Below are positions 8,043 to 17,877 of a DNA stretch of 54,944 nt, in pieces; the stretch's first letter is position 1; the number at the start of each line of letters is the position of its first letter. Position numbers and translations under genes: made by a program. The notes below the pieces were generated by a model. It worked only from the letters and a program-made list of their open reading frames with translations. It did no database searches and was not told the DNA's origin. The DNA is taken from the NCBI RefSeq assembly GCF_902859705.1, contig NZ_CADIJO010000034.1, positions 1 to 54,944 of the forward strand, given 5' to 3'. Source of the stretch: Achromobacter deleyi (GTDB lineage Bacteria > Pseudomonadota > Gammaproteobacteria > Burkholderiales > Burkholderiaceae_B).

Positions 8043-8076
8043 TTTTCATATGTGAATTTATTTTCACGTATGAAAA
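8043..8076. promoter_or_regulatory. Near-perfect 14-bp inverted repeat: candidate operator of the cupin operon
   Basis: TTTTCATATGTGAA (8043-8056) and TTCACGTATGAAAA (8063-8076) are inverted copies with one mismatched pair and a 6-nt AT spacer, 17 bp from the cupin start codon and AT-rich in a GC-rich region. Each arm is itself nearly palindromic (TTCATATGTGAA), as expected for a dimer-of-dimers site. IclR regulators commonly bind such repeats; the convergent IclR gene at 3366 is the obvious but unproven partner. Confidence 0.6.
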
Positions 8077-8190
8077 AAACATCGGCAAGTGGTTTTTCCT
8101 CGGGCATACCGCTGCGCTCCCTGGGGGATTAGGGAAAACACGGGCCGTGCACTGTTAAAATGGCAGGCTGACTTCCTTTGCGACCCCGAC

Positions 8191-9501
8191 ATGCCTTCTG
8201 CCCGCACGCCCGACGCTTCCGCCACCCTGTCCGACTGGCTGCAATACCTGGAATCCATCCACGCCACGGCCATCGACATGGGTCTGGACCGCGTACGCGA
8301 GGTGGCCGCGCGCATGGACCTGGAACTGTCCGGCGTGAAATTCGTGGTGGGCGGCACCAACGGCAAGGGCTCCACCTGCGCCATGCTCGAAGCCATCCTG
8401 CTGGCCGCGGGCTACAAGGTCGGGCTGTACACGTCGCCCCACCTCATCGATTTCAACGAGCGCGCCCGTGTCAATGGCCAGATCGCCACCGACGCGGCCC
8501 TGATCGAACAATTCGTCGCTGTCGAAGCCGCGCGGGGTGAAACCTCGCTGACGTACTTCGAATTCACCACCCTGGCCATCCTGCGTCTCTTTGCCCAGTC
8601 GCGCCTGGACGCCGTGGTGCTCGAAGTCGGCCTGGGCGGCCGCCTGGACGCCGTCAACATCATCGATGCCGACTGTTCCGTCGTCACCAGCGTCGACCTG
8701 GACCACACCGACTGGCTGGGCGACACCCGCGAAAAGATCGGCTTCGAAAAAGCCCACATCTACCGCGCCGGCCGGCCCGCCATCTGCAGCGACCCCGTGC
8801 CGCCGCAGTCGCTGCTGGACCACGTCGAGAAAATCGGCGCCGATCTCTGGCTGTTCGGCCGCGACTTCAATTATTCCGGCGACCGCCAGCAGTGGGCCTA
8901 CGGCGGACGTGAACAGCGCCGCGGCGCGCTGGCCTACCCGGCGCTGCGCGGCGCCAACCAGCTGCTGAACGCCTCGGCCGCGCTGGCCGCGCTGGAATCC
9001 GTGCGCGACCGCCTGCCGGTGCCGGCCCAGGCCGTGCGCCAGGGCCTGCTGCAGGCATCGCTGCCCGGCCGCTTCCAGATCCTGCCGGGCCAGCCCACGA
9101 TCATCCTGGACGTGGCCCACAACCCGCACGCCGCGGCCGTGCTGGCCCAGAACCTGGACAACATGGGCTTTCATCCCTACACCTATGCGGTGTTCGGCAT
9201 GCTCAACGACAAGGACCTGTCCGGCGTCGTGGCCAAGCTGGGCGCACGCATTGACCACTGGTTCTGCGCCGGCCTGCCCGGCCCGCGCGGCGGTACCGGC
9301 CAGGCCCTGGCCGATCAGGTCGCCGCCGCCTTGCCGGCCGCGCCCGCAGGGGGCCAGGCGCCTGGCGTGTCGGCTTACGCCGACCCCGCGCTGGCCTTTG
9401 CCGCAGCGCGCGAACGAGCGGGCGAGAATGATAGAATCGTGGTGTTTGGCTCGTTTCTCACCGTGGCCTCGGTTTTGCAGTCGCTGGGCCGCAAGGCGTA
9501 A
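8191..9501 (+). CDS. folC: Bifunctional folylpolyglutamate synthase / dihydrofolate synthase FolC
   Basis: A 436-aa Mur-ligase-family enzyme that joins glutamate to dihydropteroate and to folates. Seen: an N-terminal MDLELSGVKFVVGGTNGKGST P-loop, LYTSPHLIDFNERARVNG, LEVGLGGRLDAVNIID, SVDLDHTDWLGDTREKIGFEKAHI, and the C-terminal ligase domain with ILDVAHNPHAAAVLA. Start taken at ATG 8191; an upstream frame to 8089 lacks family similarity. It opens the folC-SPOR-cvpA-purF cluster seen in many proteobacteria, although accD, its usual upstream neighbour, is not here. A TAAAAT -10-like box lies at 8156-8161. Confidence 0.96.
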   Translation: MPSARTPDASATLSDWLQYLESIHATAIDMGLDRVREVAARMDLELSGVKFVVGGTNGKGSTCAMLEAILLAAGYKVGLYTSPHLIDFNERARVNGQIATDAALIEQFVAVEAARGETSLTYFEFTTLAILRLFAQSRLDAVVLEVGLGGRLDAVNIIDADCSVVTSVDLDHTDWLGDTREKIGFEKAHIYRAGRPAICSDPVPPQSLLDHVEKIGADLWLFGRDFNYSGDRQQWAYGGREQRRGALAYPALRGANQLLNASAALAALESVRDRLPVPAQAVRQGLLQASLPGRFQILPGQPTIILDVAHNPHAAAVLAQNLDNMGFHPYTYAVFGMLNDKDLSGVVAKLGARIDHWFCAGLPGPRGGTGQALADQVAAALPAAPAGGQAPGVSAYADPALAFAAARERAGENDRIVVFGSFLTVASVLQSLGRKA

Positions 9502-9533
9502 GCAAAAAACACGTAGGCAAGGAATTCTCTCCC

Positions 9534-10376
9534 ATGGGTTTTTTCAATCGCAAAGATCCTGCCGACCAGGCGCAGCCCTCCAAACGGGCGGCGGTGCCTA
9601 GCGAGGTCCAGGCGGCGGAACTGCGCGGACGCGCTCGGCGCAGATTGGCAGGCGCCATCGCGCTGGTGCTGGCGGCCGTCATCATTCTTCCCATGGTGCT
9701 GGATTCCCAGCCCGTCCCCGTTGCCGACAACATCCCCATCCGGGTGCCGGACCGCAATACGCCGTTCCAGCCCCAGGTAAGCGAACCCCAGGCTGGCGCC
9801 GCGCCCGCCACCACGCCTGCGGCGCAGGGCACCGCGCCCAACGAGCCGCCCAATATTCCCACGCCGCCGCCGGTCACGTCGGCGCAGCCGCAGACCGCCA
9901 CGCCGCCCGCGACCACGCCGCCGGCCACGACGACGCCGCCTGTGGCCACGCCGCCGGCCGTCACGCCGCCGCGCACGGCCCAGGCCACGCCGCCCAAGCC
10001 GGAAACCAAGCCCGAGCCCAAGCCGGCCGCGCCCAAGCCTGAAACCCGTTCCGACGACGGCGCCCGCGCGCTGGCGCTGCTGGAAGGGCGCTCGGCGCCC
10101 GCCGCCGCCACGCCCGCGCCCAAGCCGGCTGCCGCCAAGGGCAATTTCGTGCTGCAGATCGCCGCGTACACCACGTCCGAAGACGCGCAATCGCGGCGCG
10201 ACAAGCTGCACCAGGCCGGCGTCACCAATGCATTCGTCGAGCAGGCTTCCATCGGAGGCAAGCAGCAGTACCGCCTGCGCGTGGGGCCGTTCCCCTCGCG
10301 TGACGCGGCGCAGGCGGCCCAGGCGCGGTTGCGCACCCTGGGCTACGACAACGGTTTCATTGCCGCCGCCCAGTAG
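9534..10376 (+). CDS. SPOR-domain, DedD-like inner-membrane protein
   Basis: A 280-aa protein with one transmembrane helix (about residues 39-58, RLAGAIALVLAAVIILPMVL), a long Pro/Thr/Ala linker (about 80-195) with repeated TPP units, and a C-terminal SPOR domain (about 200-278: NFVLQIAAYTTSEDAQSRRDKLHQ ... QYRLRVGPFPSRDAAQAAQARL). SPOR domains bind denuded septal peptidoglycan, and DedD helps septation in E. coli. Its position between folC and cvpA matches dedD. The stop (TAG) abuts the GTG start of cvpA. Confidence 0.88.
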   Translation: MGFFNRKDPADQAQPSKRAAVPSEVQAAELRGRARRRLAGAIALVLAAVIILPMVLDSQPVPVADNIPIRVPDRNTPFQPQVSEPQAGAAPATTPAAQGTAPNEPPNIPTPPPVTSAQPQTATPPATTPPATTTPPVATPPAVTPPRTAQATPPKPETKPEPKPAAPKPETRSDDGARALALLEGRSAPAAATPAPKPAAAKGNFVLQIAAYTTSEDAQSRRDKLHQAGVTNAFVEQASIGGKQQYRLRVGPFPSRDAAQAAQARLRTLGYDNGFIAAAQ

Positions 10377-10864
10377 TGACCGGCTTCGACTTCGTCGTGC
10401 TGGCCATCCTGGCGGTATCGGGTGTGCTGGGCCTGGTGCGCGGCTTGCTCAAAGAGGTGCTGTCGCTGGTCGCCTATCTGCTGGCCTTCGTGGCCGCGAT
10501 ATGGTGGGGGCCCACGGTCTATACCTGGCTGGAGCCCTATATTGAAACGACGCTGCTGCGCATGGGTGTCTCGTACGCGGTGGTTTTCATTATCGTGCTG
10601 CTCGGCGTGGGGTTGGTCAACATGACGCTTGCCGCCTTGATCCGCAGCACCGGACTGGGTCCGGCCGACCACGGCCTGGGCGGTATGTTCGGTCTTGCCC
10701 GGGGTCTCTTGATTGTGCTGGCGCTGGTCGCCGCCGCCGGCTATACGCCGCTGCCCCAAGAGCCCTGGTGGCAGGACGCCATGTTTTCGCATTCGGCCAT
10801 CGAGGCCATCAAACATATCAAGACGTGGCTGCCGCCGTCTCTGGCGACGTGGCTGCCGTATTGA
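10376..10864 (+). CDS. cvpA: CvpA family membrane protein
   Basis: A 162-aa integral membrane protein with about four hydrophobic segments (FDFVVLAILAVSGVLGLVRG, SLVAYLLAFVAAIWWG, AVVFIIVLLGVGLVNMTLAAL, LLIVLALVAAAGY) and the family motif GLVRGLLKE. CvpA is needed for colicin V export in E. coli and has been linked to envelope and bile tolerance; its biochemical role is unclear. It starts with GTG, sharing one base with the upstream TAG stop, and precedes purF as in E. coli. Confidence 0.9.
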   Translation: MTGFDFVVLAILAVSGVLGLVRGLLKEVLSLVAYLLAFVAAIWWGPTVYTWLEPYIETTLLRMGVSYAVVFIIVLLGVGLVNMTLAALIRSTGLGPADHGLGGMFGLARGLLIVLALVAAAGYTPLPQEPWWQDAMFSHSAIEAIKHIKTWLPPSLATWLPY

Positions 10865-10894
10865 TTGGCTTTACATCAACCAGGAAATGTCACC

Positions 10895-12415
<1,521 letters not shown>

Positions 12416-12439
12416 TCGCGTACGTCGCTTTGCGATGCA

Positions 12440-12471
12440 AATCGCCGCCCCTTGGGGCGGCGATTTTTTTT
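12440..12471 (+). terminator. Rho-independent terminator of the folC-purF operon
   Basis: Perfect 11-bp stem ATCGCCGCCCC / GGGGCGGCGAT (12441-12451, 12454-12464) with a minimal CTTG-type loop and an eight-T run. It sits 26 bp after the purF stop and separates purF from the convergent metallopeptidase gene. Confidence 0.93.
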
Positions 12472-12498
12472 GGGGTCAGGCGTCAGGTCACGACGCCG

Positions 12499-13014
12499 TC
12501 ATTGGGCGGCCACGTTCCAGAGCGGCTGGCGCGTGGCCTCCAGATGGGTCAGGTACAGCCGCAGGTCGAACTCGTACTGATGGTAGTGCGGCTCCATCAA
12601 CTGGCACAGGTTGTAGAAGGCCTTGTTGTGGTCCTTTTCCTTCAGGTGGGCCAGTTCGTGCACCGTGATCATCTTCAGGAATGGCTCGGGCACCGCCTTG
12701 AACAGCGTGGCCACGCGGATCTCGTGCTTGGCCTTGAGCTTGCCGCCCTGCACGCGCGAAATGAAGGTGTGCTGGCCCAGCGCGTGCTGGATCACGTGGA
12801 TCTTGCTGTCGAATGCGATCTTGCTGAGCGGTGCGCCGTTGCGGATATAGGTGTTCTTCAGGTCCACCACATAGTCGTACAGCGCCCGGTCGGTGCGCAC
12901 ATCGTGCGCGCCGCCGGGATAGCGGGCCAAGAGCGCCGGCCCCAGCTTGCCCTGGTCGAGCAGCGTGCGGGCCTGCGCCAGCAGAGATTCGGGGTAGCCG
13001 GTCAGGTACTTCAA
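12499..13014 (-). CDS. YgjP-like (DUF45/M48-type) metallopeptidase
   Basis: A 171-aa predicted zinc metallopeptidase of the YgjP/DUF45 type. Motifs: VTVHELAHLKEKDHNKAF region, with HELAH as the zinc-binding HExxH-type site, preceded by basic HTFISRVQGGKLKAKHEIRVATLF. Biological role unknown. I start it at TTG 13014, which overlaps the dsbB stop (TTGA) and gives LKYLTGYPESLL; there is no in-frame ATG before the conserved core, and the longer frame to 13392 is only the antisense-frame shadow of dsbB. Likely translationally coupled to dsbB. Confidence 0.8.
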   Translation of the reverse strand: MKYLTGYPESLLAQARTLLDQGKLGPALLARYPGGAHDVRTDRALYDYVVDLKNTYIRNGAPLSKIAFDSKIHVIQHALGQHTFISRVQGGKLKAKHEIRVATLFKAVPEPFLKMITVHELAHLKEKDHNKAFYNLCQLMEPHYHQYEFDLRLYLTHLEATRQPLWNVAAQ

Positions 13015-13502
13015 AGGGCGCCCGGCCGGCCGCGTCCGAACACGACGGGCAGCGCCATGAAGAACAGGATCACGAACAGCGCCAGGCTCCACAGGGCGTA
13101 CTCGATGCCCAGCACCGGCACCACGGCGTCCATGCAGGTGGCGTAGATGCCGAACAGCCAGGGCACGCTGCCGTCCAGGCCGATGCCGGTCATGAAGCGG
13201 TCGGCGAAGGTCTGGTCGCACGACAGCATCTTCGCGGCCACGCTGTACTGGTACCACGCCGCGGCCACGCCGGTGACGGCCAGCAGGGCGGCCAGGCTGC
13301 CGCAGACGCGGGTCAGCGCGCGGCCGCCGCCAAAGCCGCCCACCAGGGCTATGACGCCGATCACCAGGTAGATCAGGCGCTGCATCACGCACCAGGCGCA
13401 GGGCGGCATGTCGAAGGCGTACTGGGAAATCAGGGCAATGCCCACGGCGCCGAAGCAGAAGAGGGCGATCAGGCGAAGCAGGCGTTCTGAACGGGAAGTC
13501 AT
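13011..13502 (-). CDS. dsbB: Disulfide bond formation protein DsbB
   Basis: A 163-aa inner-membrane protein with four transmembrane segments. It reoxidises periplasmic DsbA and passes electrons to quinone. The first cysteine pair is in PPCAWC (Cys35, Cys38) and the second is Cys95 (KMLSCDQTF) and Cys123 (YATCMD); Arg42 in CVMQR is the quinone-contact position in E. coli. All four essential cysteines are present. It is read ahead of, and overlaps, the metallopeptidase gene. Confidence 0.95.
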   Translation of the reverse strand: MTSRSERLLRLIALFCFGAVGIALISQYAFDMPPCAWCVMQRLIYLVIGVIALVGGFGGGRALTRVCGSLAALLAVTGVAAAWYQYSVAAKMLSCDQTFADRFMTGIGLDGSVPWLFGIYATCMDAVVPVLGIEYALWSLALFVILFFMALPVVFGRGRPGAL

Positions 13503-13593
13503 GGTGATTCTGCGTTAAGGGTTCAAGAGGTAAGCCCCGGTCGCGGCAGCCCGGGTCGGGTGTGGCGCGCCGGGACGGTGGACCAGGCAGGGC

Positions 13594-14307
13594 TTAGGCC
13601 TTGGGAATCGGAATTGGTTGCATGCCTTGCTGCAACACGCCCAGCAGCAGTTCACGCGAGCCTTCCCAGAAGATCTGCACGCCCAGGCACAGCATGATGA
13701 AGGCGGACATGCGCATGAACACGGCGGTGCCATTGTCGCCCAGCCGGTGCAGCATCTGCGCCGCAAAGCGCAGGCACACATACAGCGTCAGCGACACGAC
13801 GATGATGCCGGGAATCGACCCGCCCAGCCGCAGCAGGCTCAGCACGTGGTTCTGGTCGCGCAGCGACACGCCCACGGTGATGGCCGCGGCGATCGAGCCC
13901 GGGCCGCAGCTGATGGGAAAGGTCAGCGGGTAGAACGCCCGCGCCTTGGCCATTTCGGGGGTGAACGATTCGGCCATGCGGGCCACGCGTTCGGTGTCGG
14001 CATCGGGCGAGTTGACCAGGCGCCAGGCGCTGGCGATGACCAGCAGGCCGCCGCCCACCCGCACGATCGACAGCGAGATGCCGAAAAAGCTCAGCAGCAC
14101 GTTGCCGGCCACCATGGCCACGATCAGCATCAGGCCGACATTCACGGCAACCCGCTTGGCCAGCACCGTCCGGGTGGCCGATGACGCGCCTTCGGTCAGT
14201 GACAGGAAGATGGGGGCGATCGCCGGCGGATTCAGGAATGGCAACAAGGTCGCCAGCGCGAAAAAGAAGCTGGTACCCAGGACACGCAAGTATTCGTTGA
14301 GCTCCAT
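13594..14307 (-). CDS. MarC family integral membrane protein
   Basis: A 237-aa protein with about six hydrophobic helices (FFFALATLLPFLNPPAIAPIFL, VAVNVGLMLIVAMVAGNVLLSFFGI, VGGGLLVIASAWRL, IPGIIVVSLTLYVCLRFA, AFIMLCLGVQIFWEG). The NPPAIAPIFLSLT stretch and SCGPGSIAAAI are typical of the MarC/YchE/YhgN family, whose transport function is unproven (MarC itself is no longer linked to antibiotic resistance). ATG 14307 (MELNEYLRVL) chosen over 14388, which adds a basic, non-conserved leader. Confidence 0.88.
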   Translation of the reverse strand: MELNEYLRVLGTSFFFALATLLPFLNPPAIAPIFLSLTEGASSATRTVLAKRVAVNVGLMLIVAMVAGNVLLSFFGISLSIVRVGGGLLVIASAWRLVNSPDADTERVARMAESFTPEMAKARAFYPLTFPISCGPGSIAAAITVGVSLRDQNHVLSLLRLGGSIPGIIVVSLTLYVCLRFAAQMLHRLGDNGTAVFMRMSAFIMLCLGVQIFWEGSRELLLGVLQQGMQPIPIPKA

Positions 14308-14421
14308 CGCAGGGCATCGCCAAGCCGAAAACCGGATTGTATGCGGTCGGCGCCGGTCTGGCGATGCGGGGCGTTCGCCGGCCCGCACGCGGTGGCGACG
14401 GCCGGCGTGCGGGCAGGGAAG

Positions 14422-17025
14422 TCAGGCGGCCTGCTGACGCGCGTCGTCGCCGGCCAGCGCGTCCAGGATGTCGCGCTCGAACTGCATCTGGCTGCGCGGG
14501 CGGGCCAGCGCCGAGCCGTCGACGATGAAGACGTCTTCGACCCGGTCGCCCAGCGTCATGATCTTGGCCATCAGCAGGTTGACTTCATGCTGGGCAAAGA
14601 CCCGCGCCAGGGCGTGCAGCAGGCCGGGGCGGTCGGTCGCGGTGACCGACAGGCGCCACGAGGTGCTGCGTTCGTCGGGCTGCAGTTCGGCCTGCGGCAT
14701 GATCGGAAACACCCGCGACATGCGCGACTGGCGGCCGCGGCCGTAATAGCCGCCGCGGCTGGGCTGCGCCTGCGCCGCCCGGGTGTCCTTCAGGCGCTCG
14801 GCCAGCTCGTGTTCGACGAGGGTGGCCTGGGCCCGCAGGTCGCTGGCGCCTTCGGGCAGCAGCACGATGAAGCTGTCCAGCGCCCAGCCGTGGCGGGTGG
14901 TATGGATGCGCGCATCCTGCACCGACAGCGACTTGGCGTCGAAATAGCCGCAGATGGCCACGAACAGGTCGGGCGCGTCGCGGGTGTACACCATGATCTG
15001 CAGGCCTTCGCCCTGTTCGGTGGGGCGGGCGCGCACCACCGCCTGGGCCGGCGCCACCTGGTGGTACAGGTGGCGGGTGTGCCAGGCGATGTCCGAGGCG
15101 TCGTGGCGCAGGAAATACGCCACGTCCAGCTGGTTCCAGAAGGCTTCGCGGGCGTCGTCGCGCAGGCCGGCCAGGCGCGTCAGGCGGGCGGCTTCTTCCT
15201 TGCGTTCGGTCAGCACGGTGTGCGCGTCGGCATGGGCGCCGCCCAGGGCGGCCAGCGTCAGCTTGTACAGGTCTTCGAGCAGCTTGCCTTTCCAGGCGTT
15301 CCAGACCTTGGGGCTGGTGCCGCGGATGTCGGCCACCGTCAGCAGGTACAGCGCGGTCAGGTGGCGCTCGTCTTTTACGGTGGCGGCGAAATCCTGGATG
15401 ACGGCCGGGTCGGACAGGTCGCGCTTTTGCGCCACGGCCGACATCAGCAAATGCTGGCGCACCAGGAATTCCACCAGCCGGGTGTCTTCGGGCTCCATGC
15501 CGTGGTCTTGCGCGAACTTGCGCACTTCGCGCGCGCCCAGTTCGGAGTGGTCGCCGCCGCGGCCCTTGGCGATGTCGTGGAACAGCGCCGCCACGTACAG
15601 CAGCCAATGGCGGTCCAGCCCGGCGATCAACTGGCTGGCCAGCGGATATTCCTGGGCGTGCTCGGGCATGGTGAAGCGGCGCAGGTTGCGCACCACGGCC
15701 AGCGTGTGCTGGTCCACCGTGTAGGCATGGAACAGGTCGTGCTGCATCTGGCCGACAATGCGCCGGAACACCGGCAGGTAGCGCGGCAGGATGTTCAGCA
15801 TCGTCATGCGGCGCAGTTCATGCACGATGCCCCGTGGCTGCTGCAGGATCTGCAGGAACAGCTTGCGGTTGACCGGATTGCGGCGGAACTGCGCGTCGAT
15901 GCGGTGGCGCGAATGCCAGATGGCGCGCAGCGTGCGCGCCGACATGCCGGTCAGCTCGGGGTGCTGCTGCATCACCAGGAAGGCGCGCAGCAGCAGCGTC
16001 GGGTTGCGCTCGAAACCGTCGTCGCGAATGATGTCCAGGCGGTCGCGCAGGTTGCGGAAGTCGTCGTCGATGTCGCGCGCATCGCTGTCGGGGCGCGGAA
16101 ACAGCCGTTCTTCGATGTTCTGCACCAGGATGCCGTTCAGCTGCGTCACCAGGCGCGCGGCCCAGTAATAGCGCTGCATCAGCAGTTCGCTGCCGCGCCG
16201 CGTGGCGGTGGCATGGATGCCGTAAACCTCGGCCAGGGCCGGTTGCAGGTCGAACAGCACGCGGTCTTCACGGCGGTTCGACAGCAGGTGCAGTTCGATG
16301 CGCAGGCGCTTGAACGCCTGTTCCGCCTTGCGCAGGTCGCGCGCTTCGGACGAGGTCAGCAGCCCGGCCTGGGCAACTGCCCGCCAGTTGTTGCCAAAGC
16401 CCGCCGCCCGCGCCATCCATAGGATGACCTGCAGGTCGCGCAGGCCCCCCGGCGATTCCTTGCAGTTCGGTTCCAGCGCGTACGGCGTGTCGTGATAGCG
16501 GGCGTGGCGCTGCTGCATTTCAACGCGCTTGGCGCGAAAGAACGCGCGCGGATCCAGCCGCGATTTGGTGGCCGCGTCGAATTTCCTCATCAGCACGCGG
16601 CTGCCCGCCAGCCAGCGCGATTCGAGCAGCGCGGTTTCCACCGTGATGTCGGCATCGGCTTCGCGCTCGCAGTCTTCGATGGTGCGCACGCTGTGGCCGG
16701 GCTCCAGGCCCAGATCCCAGAGCGCGGCCACCAGCCGTTCGATGGCGGATTCGTCTTCGGCGGTGGGCACGTGGGGCAGCAGGATCAGCAGGTCCACGTC
16801 GGAATGCGGATACAGCTCGCCGCGGCCATAGCCGCCCACGGCGGCCAGTGAGGCGCCCAGCGGCAGCGGGCAGTGCTTGACCAGGTCGCGCAGCGCCGCG
16901 TCGACGATGCGGCGCAGGTCGCCCAGCAGCGTGTCGGGGCGTTCGTGTTCGCGGAACTGCGCCACCGCGGCCCGCCGGGATTCCTGGATGCGTTCGCGCA
17001 GGGAGGTAAGGATTTCGGCGGTCAT
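14422..17025 (-). CDS. glnD: [Protein-PII] uridylyltransferase / uridylyl-removing enzyme GlnD
   Basis: An 867-aa nitrogen sensor that uridylylates PII (GlnB/GlnK) under nitrogen limitation and deuridylylates it when glutamine is high. Domains in order: nucleotidyltransferase (about 60-150, VGGYGRGELYPHSDVDLLIL), helical linker, HD hydrolase domain (about 465-580, LFHDIAKGRGGDHSELG), and two C-terminal ACT domains (about 690-775 and 795-865; TRDAPDLFVAICGYF, VTATDRPGLLHALARVFA) that sense glutamine. Full length for the family. It follows map by 30 bp on the same strand, a common betaproteobacterial arrangement. Confidence 0.97.
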   Translation of the reverse strand: MTAEILTSLRERIQESRRAAVAQFREHERPDTLLGDLRRIVDAALRDLVKHCPLPLGASLAAVGGYGRGELYPHSDVDLLILLPHVPTAEDESAIERLVAALWDLGLEPGHSVRTIEDCEREADADITVETALLESRWLAGSRVLMRKFDAATKSRLDPRAFFRAKRVEMQQRHARYHDTPYALEPNCKESPGGLRDLQVILWMARAAGFGNNWRAVAQAGLLTSSEARDLRKAEQAFKRLRIELHLLSNRREDRVLFDLQPALAEVYGIHATATRRGSELLMQRYYWAARLVTQLNGILVQNIEERLFPRPDSDARDIDDDFRNLRDRLDIIRDDGFERNPTLLLRAFLVMQQHPELTGMSARTLRAIWHSRHRIDAQFRRNPVNRKLFLQILQQPRGIVHELRRMTMLNILPRYLPVFRRIVGQMQHDLFHAYTVDQHTLAVVRNLRRFTMPEHAQEYPLASQLIAGLDRHWLLYVAALFHDIAKGRGGDHSELGAREVRKFAQDHGMEPEDTRLVEFLVRQHLLMSAVAQKRDLSDPAVIQDFAATVKDERHLTALYLLTVADIRGTSPKVWNAWKGKLLEDLYKLTLAALGGAHADAHTVLTERKEEAARLTRLAGLRDDAREAFWNQLDVAYFLRHDASDIAWHTRHLYHQVAPAQAVVRARPTEQGEGLQIMVYTRDAPDLFVAICGYFDAKSLSVQDARIHTTRHGWALDSFIVLLPEGASDLRAQATLVEHELAERLKDTRAAQAQPSRGGYYGRGRQSRMSRVFPIMPQAELQPDERSTSWRLSVTATDRPGLLHALARVFAQHEVNLLMAKIMTLGDRVEDVFIVDGSALARPRSQMQFERDILDALAGDDARQQAA

Positions 17026-17055
17026 GGTGAAGAGCAGCGGTGGCGGGCGGCCCGG

Positions 17056-17877
17056 TCAGACGGCGGGAATGACGATGGGCTCGGTAATGAAGGCGGGCGG
17101 TTGGGGCATGCCGGGCGACAGGGTCAGCACTTCGTAGCCCGTGTCGGTGACGCAGACAGCATGCTCCCATTGGGCGGACAGGCTGTGGTCGCGGGTCACG
17201 ACCGTCCAGCCGTCGGACAACTGGCGGATCTCGCGGCGGCCGGCATTGATCATCGGTTCGATGGTGAACAACATGCCCGTCACCAATTTCACACCCGTGC
17301 CCGGTTTGCCATAATGCAGCACCTGCGGATCTTCATGGAAGCGCTGGCCGATGCCGTGGCCGCAGAATTCGCGCACCACCGAAAAGCCGTTGGCTTCGGC
17401 ATGCTTCTGGATCGCGTTGCCGATGTCGCCCAATGTGGCCCCGTTTTTCACCTGCTGGATGCCTTTCCACATGCATTCGAAGGTGATGTCGGTCAGGCGG
17501 CGCGACAGGATCGACTGCTCGCCCACCGCGTACATCCGGCTCGTGTCGCCGAACCAGCCATCCTTGATGATGGTGACGTCGATATTGAGTGAGTCCCCGT
17601 TTTTCAGGGCCTTGTCGCCGGGGATGCCGTGGCATACCTGATGGTTGACCGAGGTACAGATGGCGCCGGGGAAGGGCGGGTAGCCGGGGGGCGCGTAGCC
17701 CACCGTGGCCGACTTCACTTTCAGCTCGTCGGTCAGGAATTCCAGGCAAAGGCGGTCCAGTTCACCGGTGGTGACGCCGGGCTTCACGAAGGGGGTGATG
17801 AAGTCGAGGACTTTGGCGGCGTCCTGGCAGGCGGCGCGCATCTTGGCCAGGTCGGCCGGATTGGTAATGGTGCCCAT
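17056..17877 (-). CDS. map: Type I methionine aminopeptidase
   Basis: A 273-aa metalloprotease that removes the initiator Met from nascent proteins. Metal ligands are in HGIPGDKALKNGDSLNIDVTIIKDGWFGDTSRMY (the two Asp residues), GHGIGQRFHEDPQVLHYG (His) and LFTIEPMIN (Glu), with a final Glu near SAQWEHAVCVTD. Start at ATG 17877 (MGTITNPADL); the open frame continues to 18039 but without homology. It diverges from rpsB across an 825-bp gap; a TATAAT hexamer at 17927-17932 on the minus strand is a plausible -10 box. Confidence 0.96.
   Translation of the reverse strand: MGTITNPADLAKMRAACQDAAKVLDFITPFVKPGVTTGELDRLCLEFLTDELKVKSATVGYAPPGYPPFPGAICTSVNHQVCHGIPGDKALKNGDSLNIDVTIIKDGWFGDTSRMYAVGEQSILSRRLTDITFECMWKGIQQVKNGATLGDIGNAIQKHAEANGFSVVREFCGHGIGQRFHEDPQVLHYGKPGTGVKLVTGMLFTIEPMINAGRREIRQLSDGWTVVTRDHSLSAQWEHAVCVTDTGYEVLTLSPGMPQPPAFITEPIVIPAV

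Noticed and set aside
13015..13392. Long N-terminal extension of the metallopeptidase frame
   Set aside because: It is read through dsbB in another frame, with Arg/Pro/Gly-rich sequence and no homology.
14381..14414. Hairpin GCCCGCACGC / GCGTGCGGGC downstream of glnD as a terminator
   Set aside because: The loop is 14 nt and no T-run follows on the minus strand, so an intrinsic terminator is not supported.
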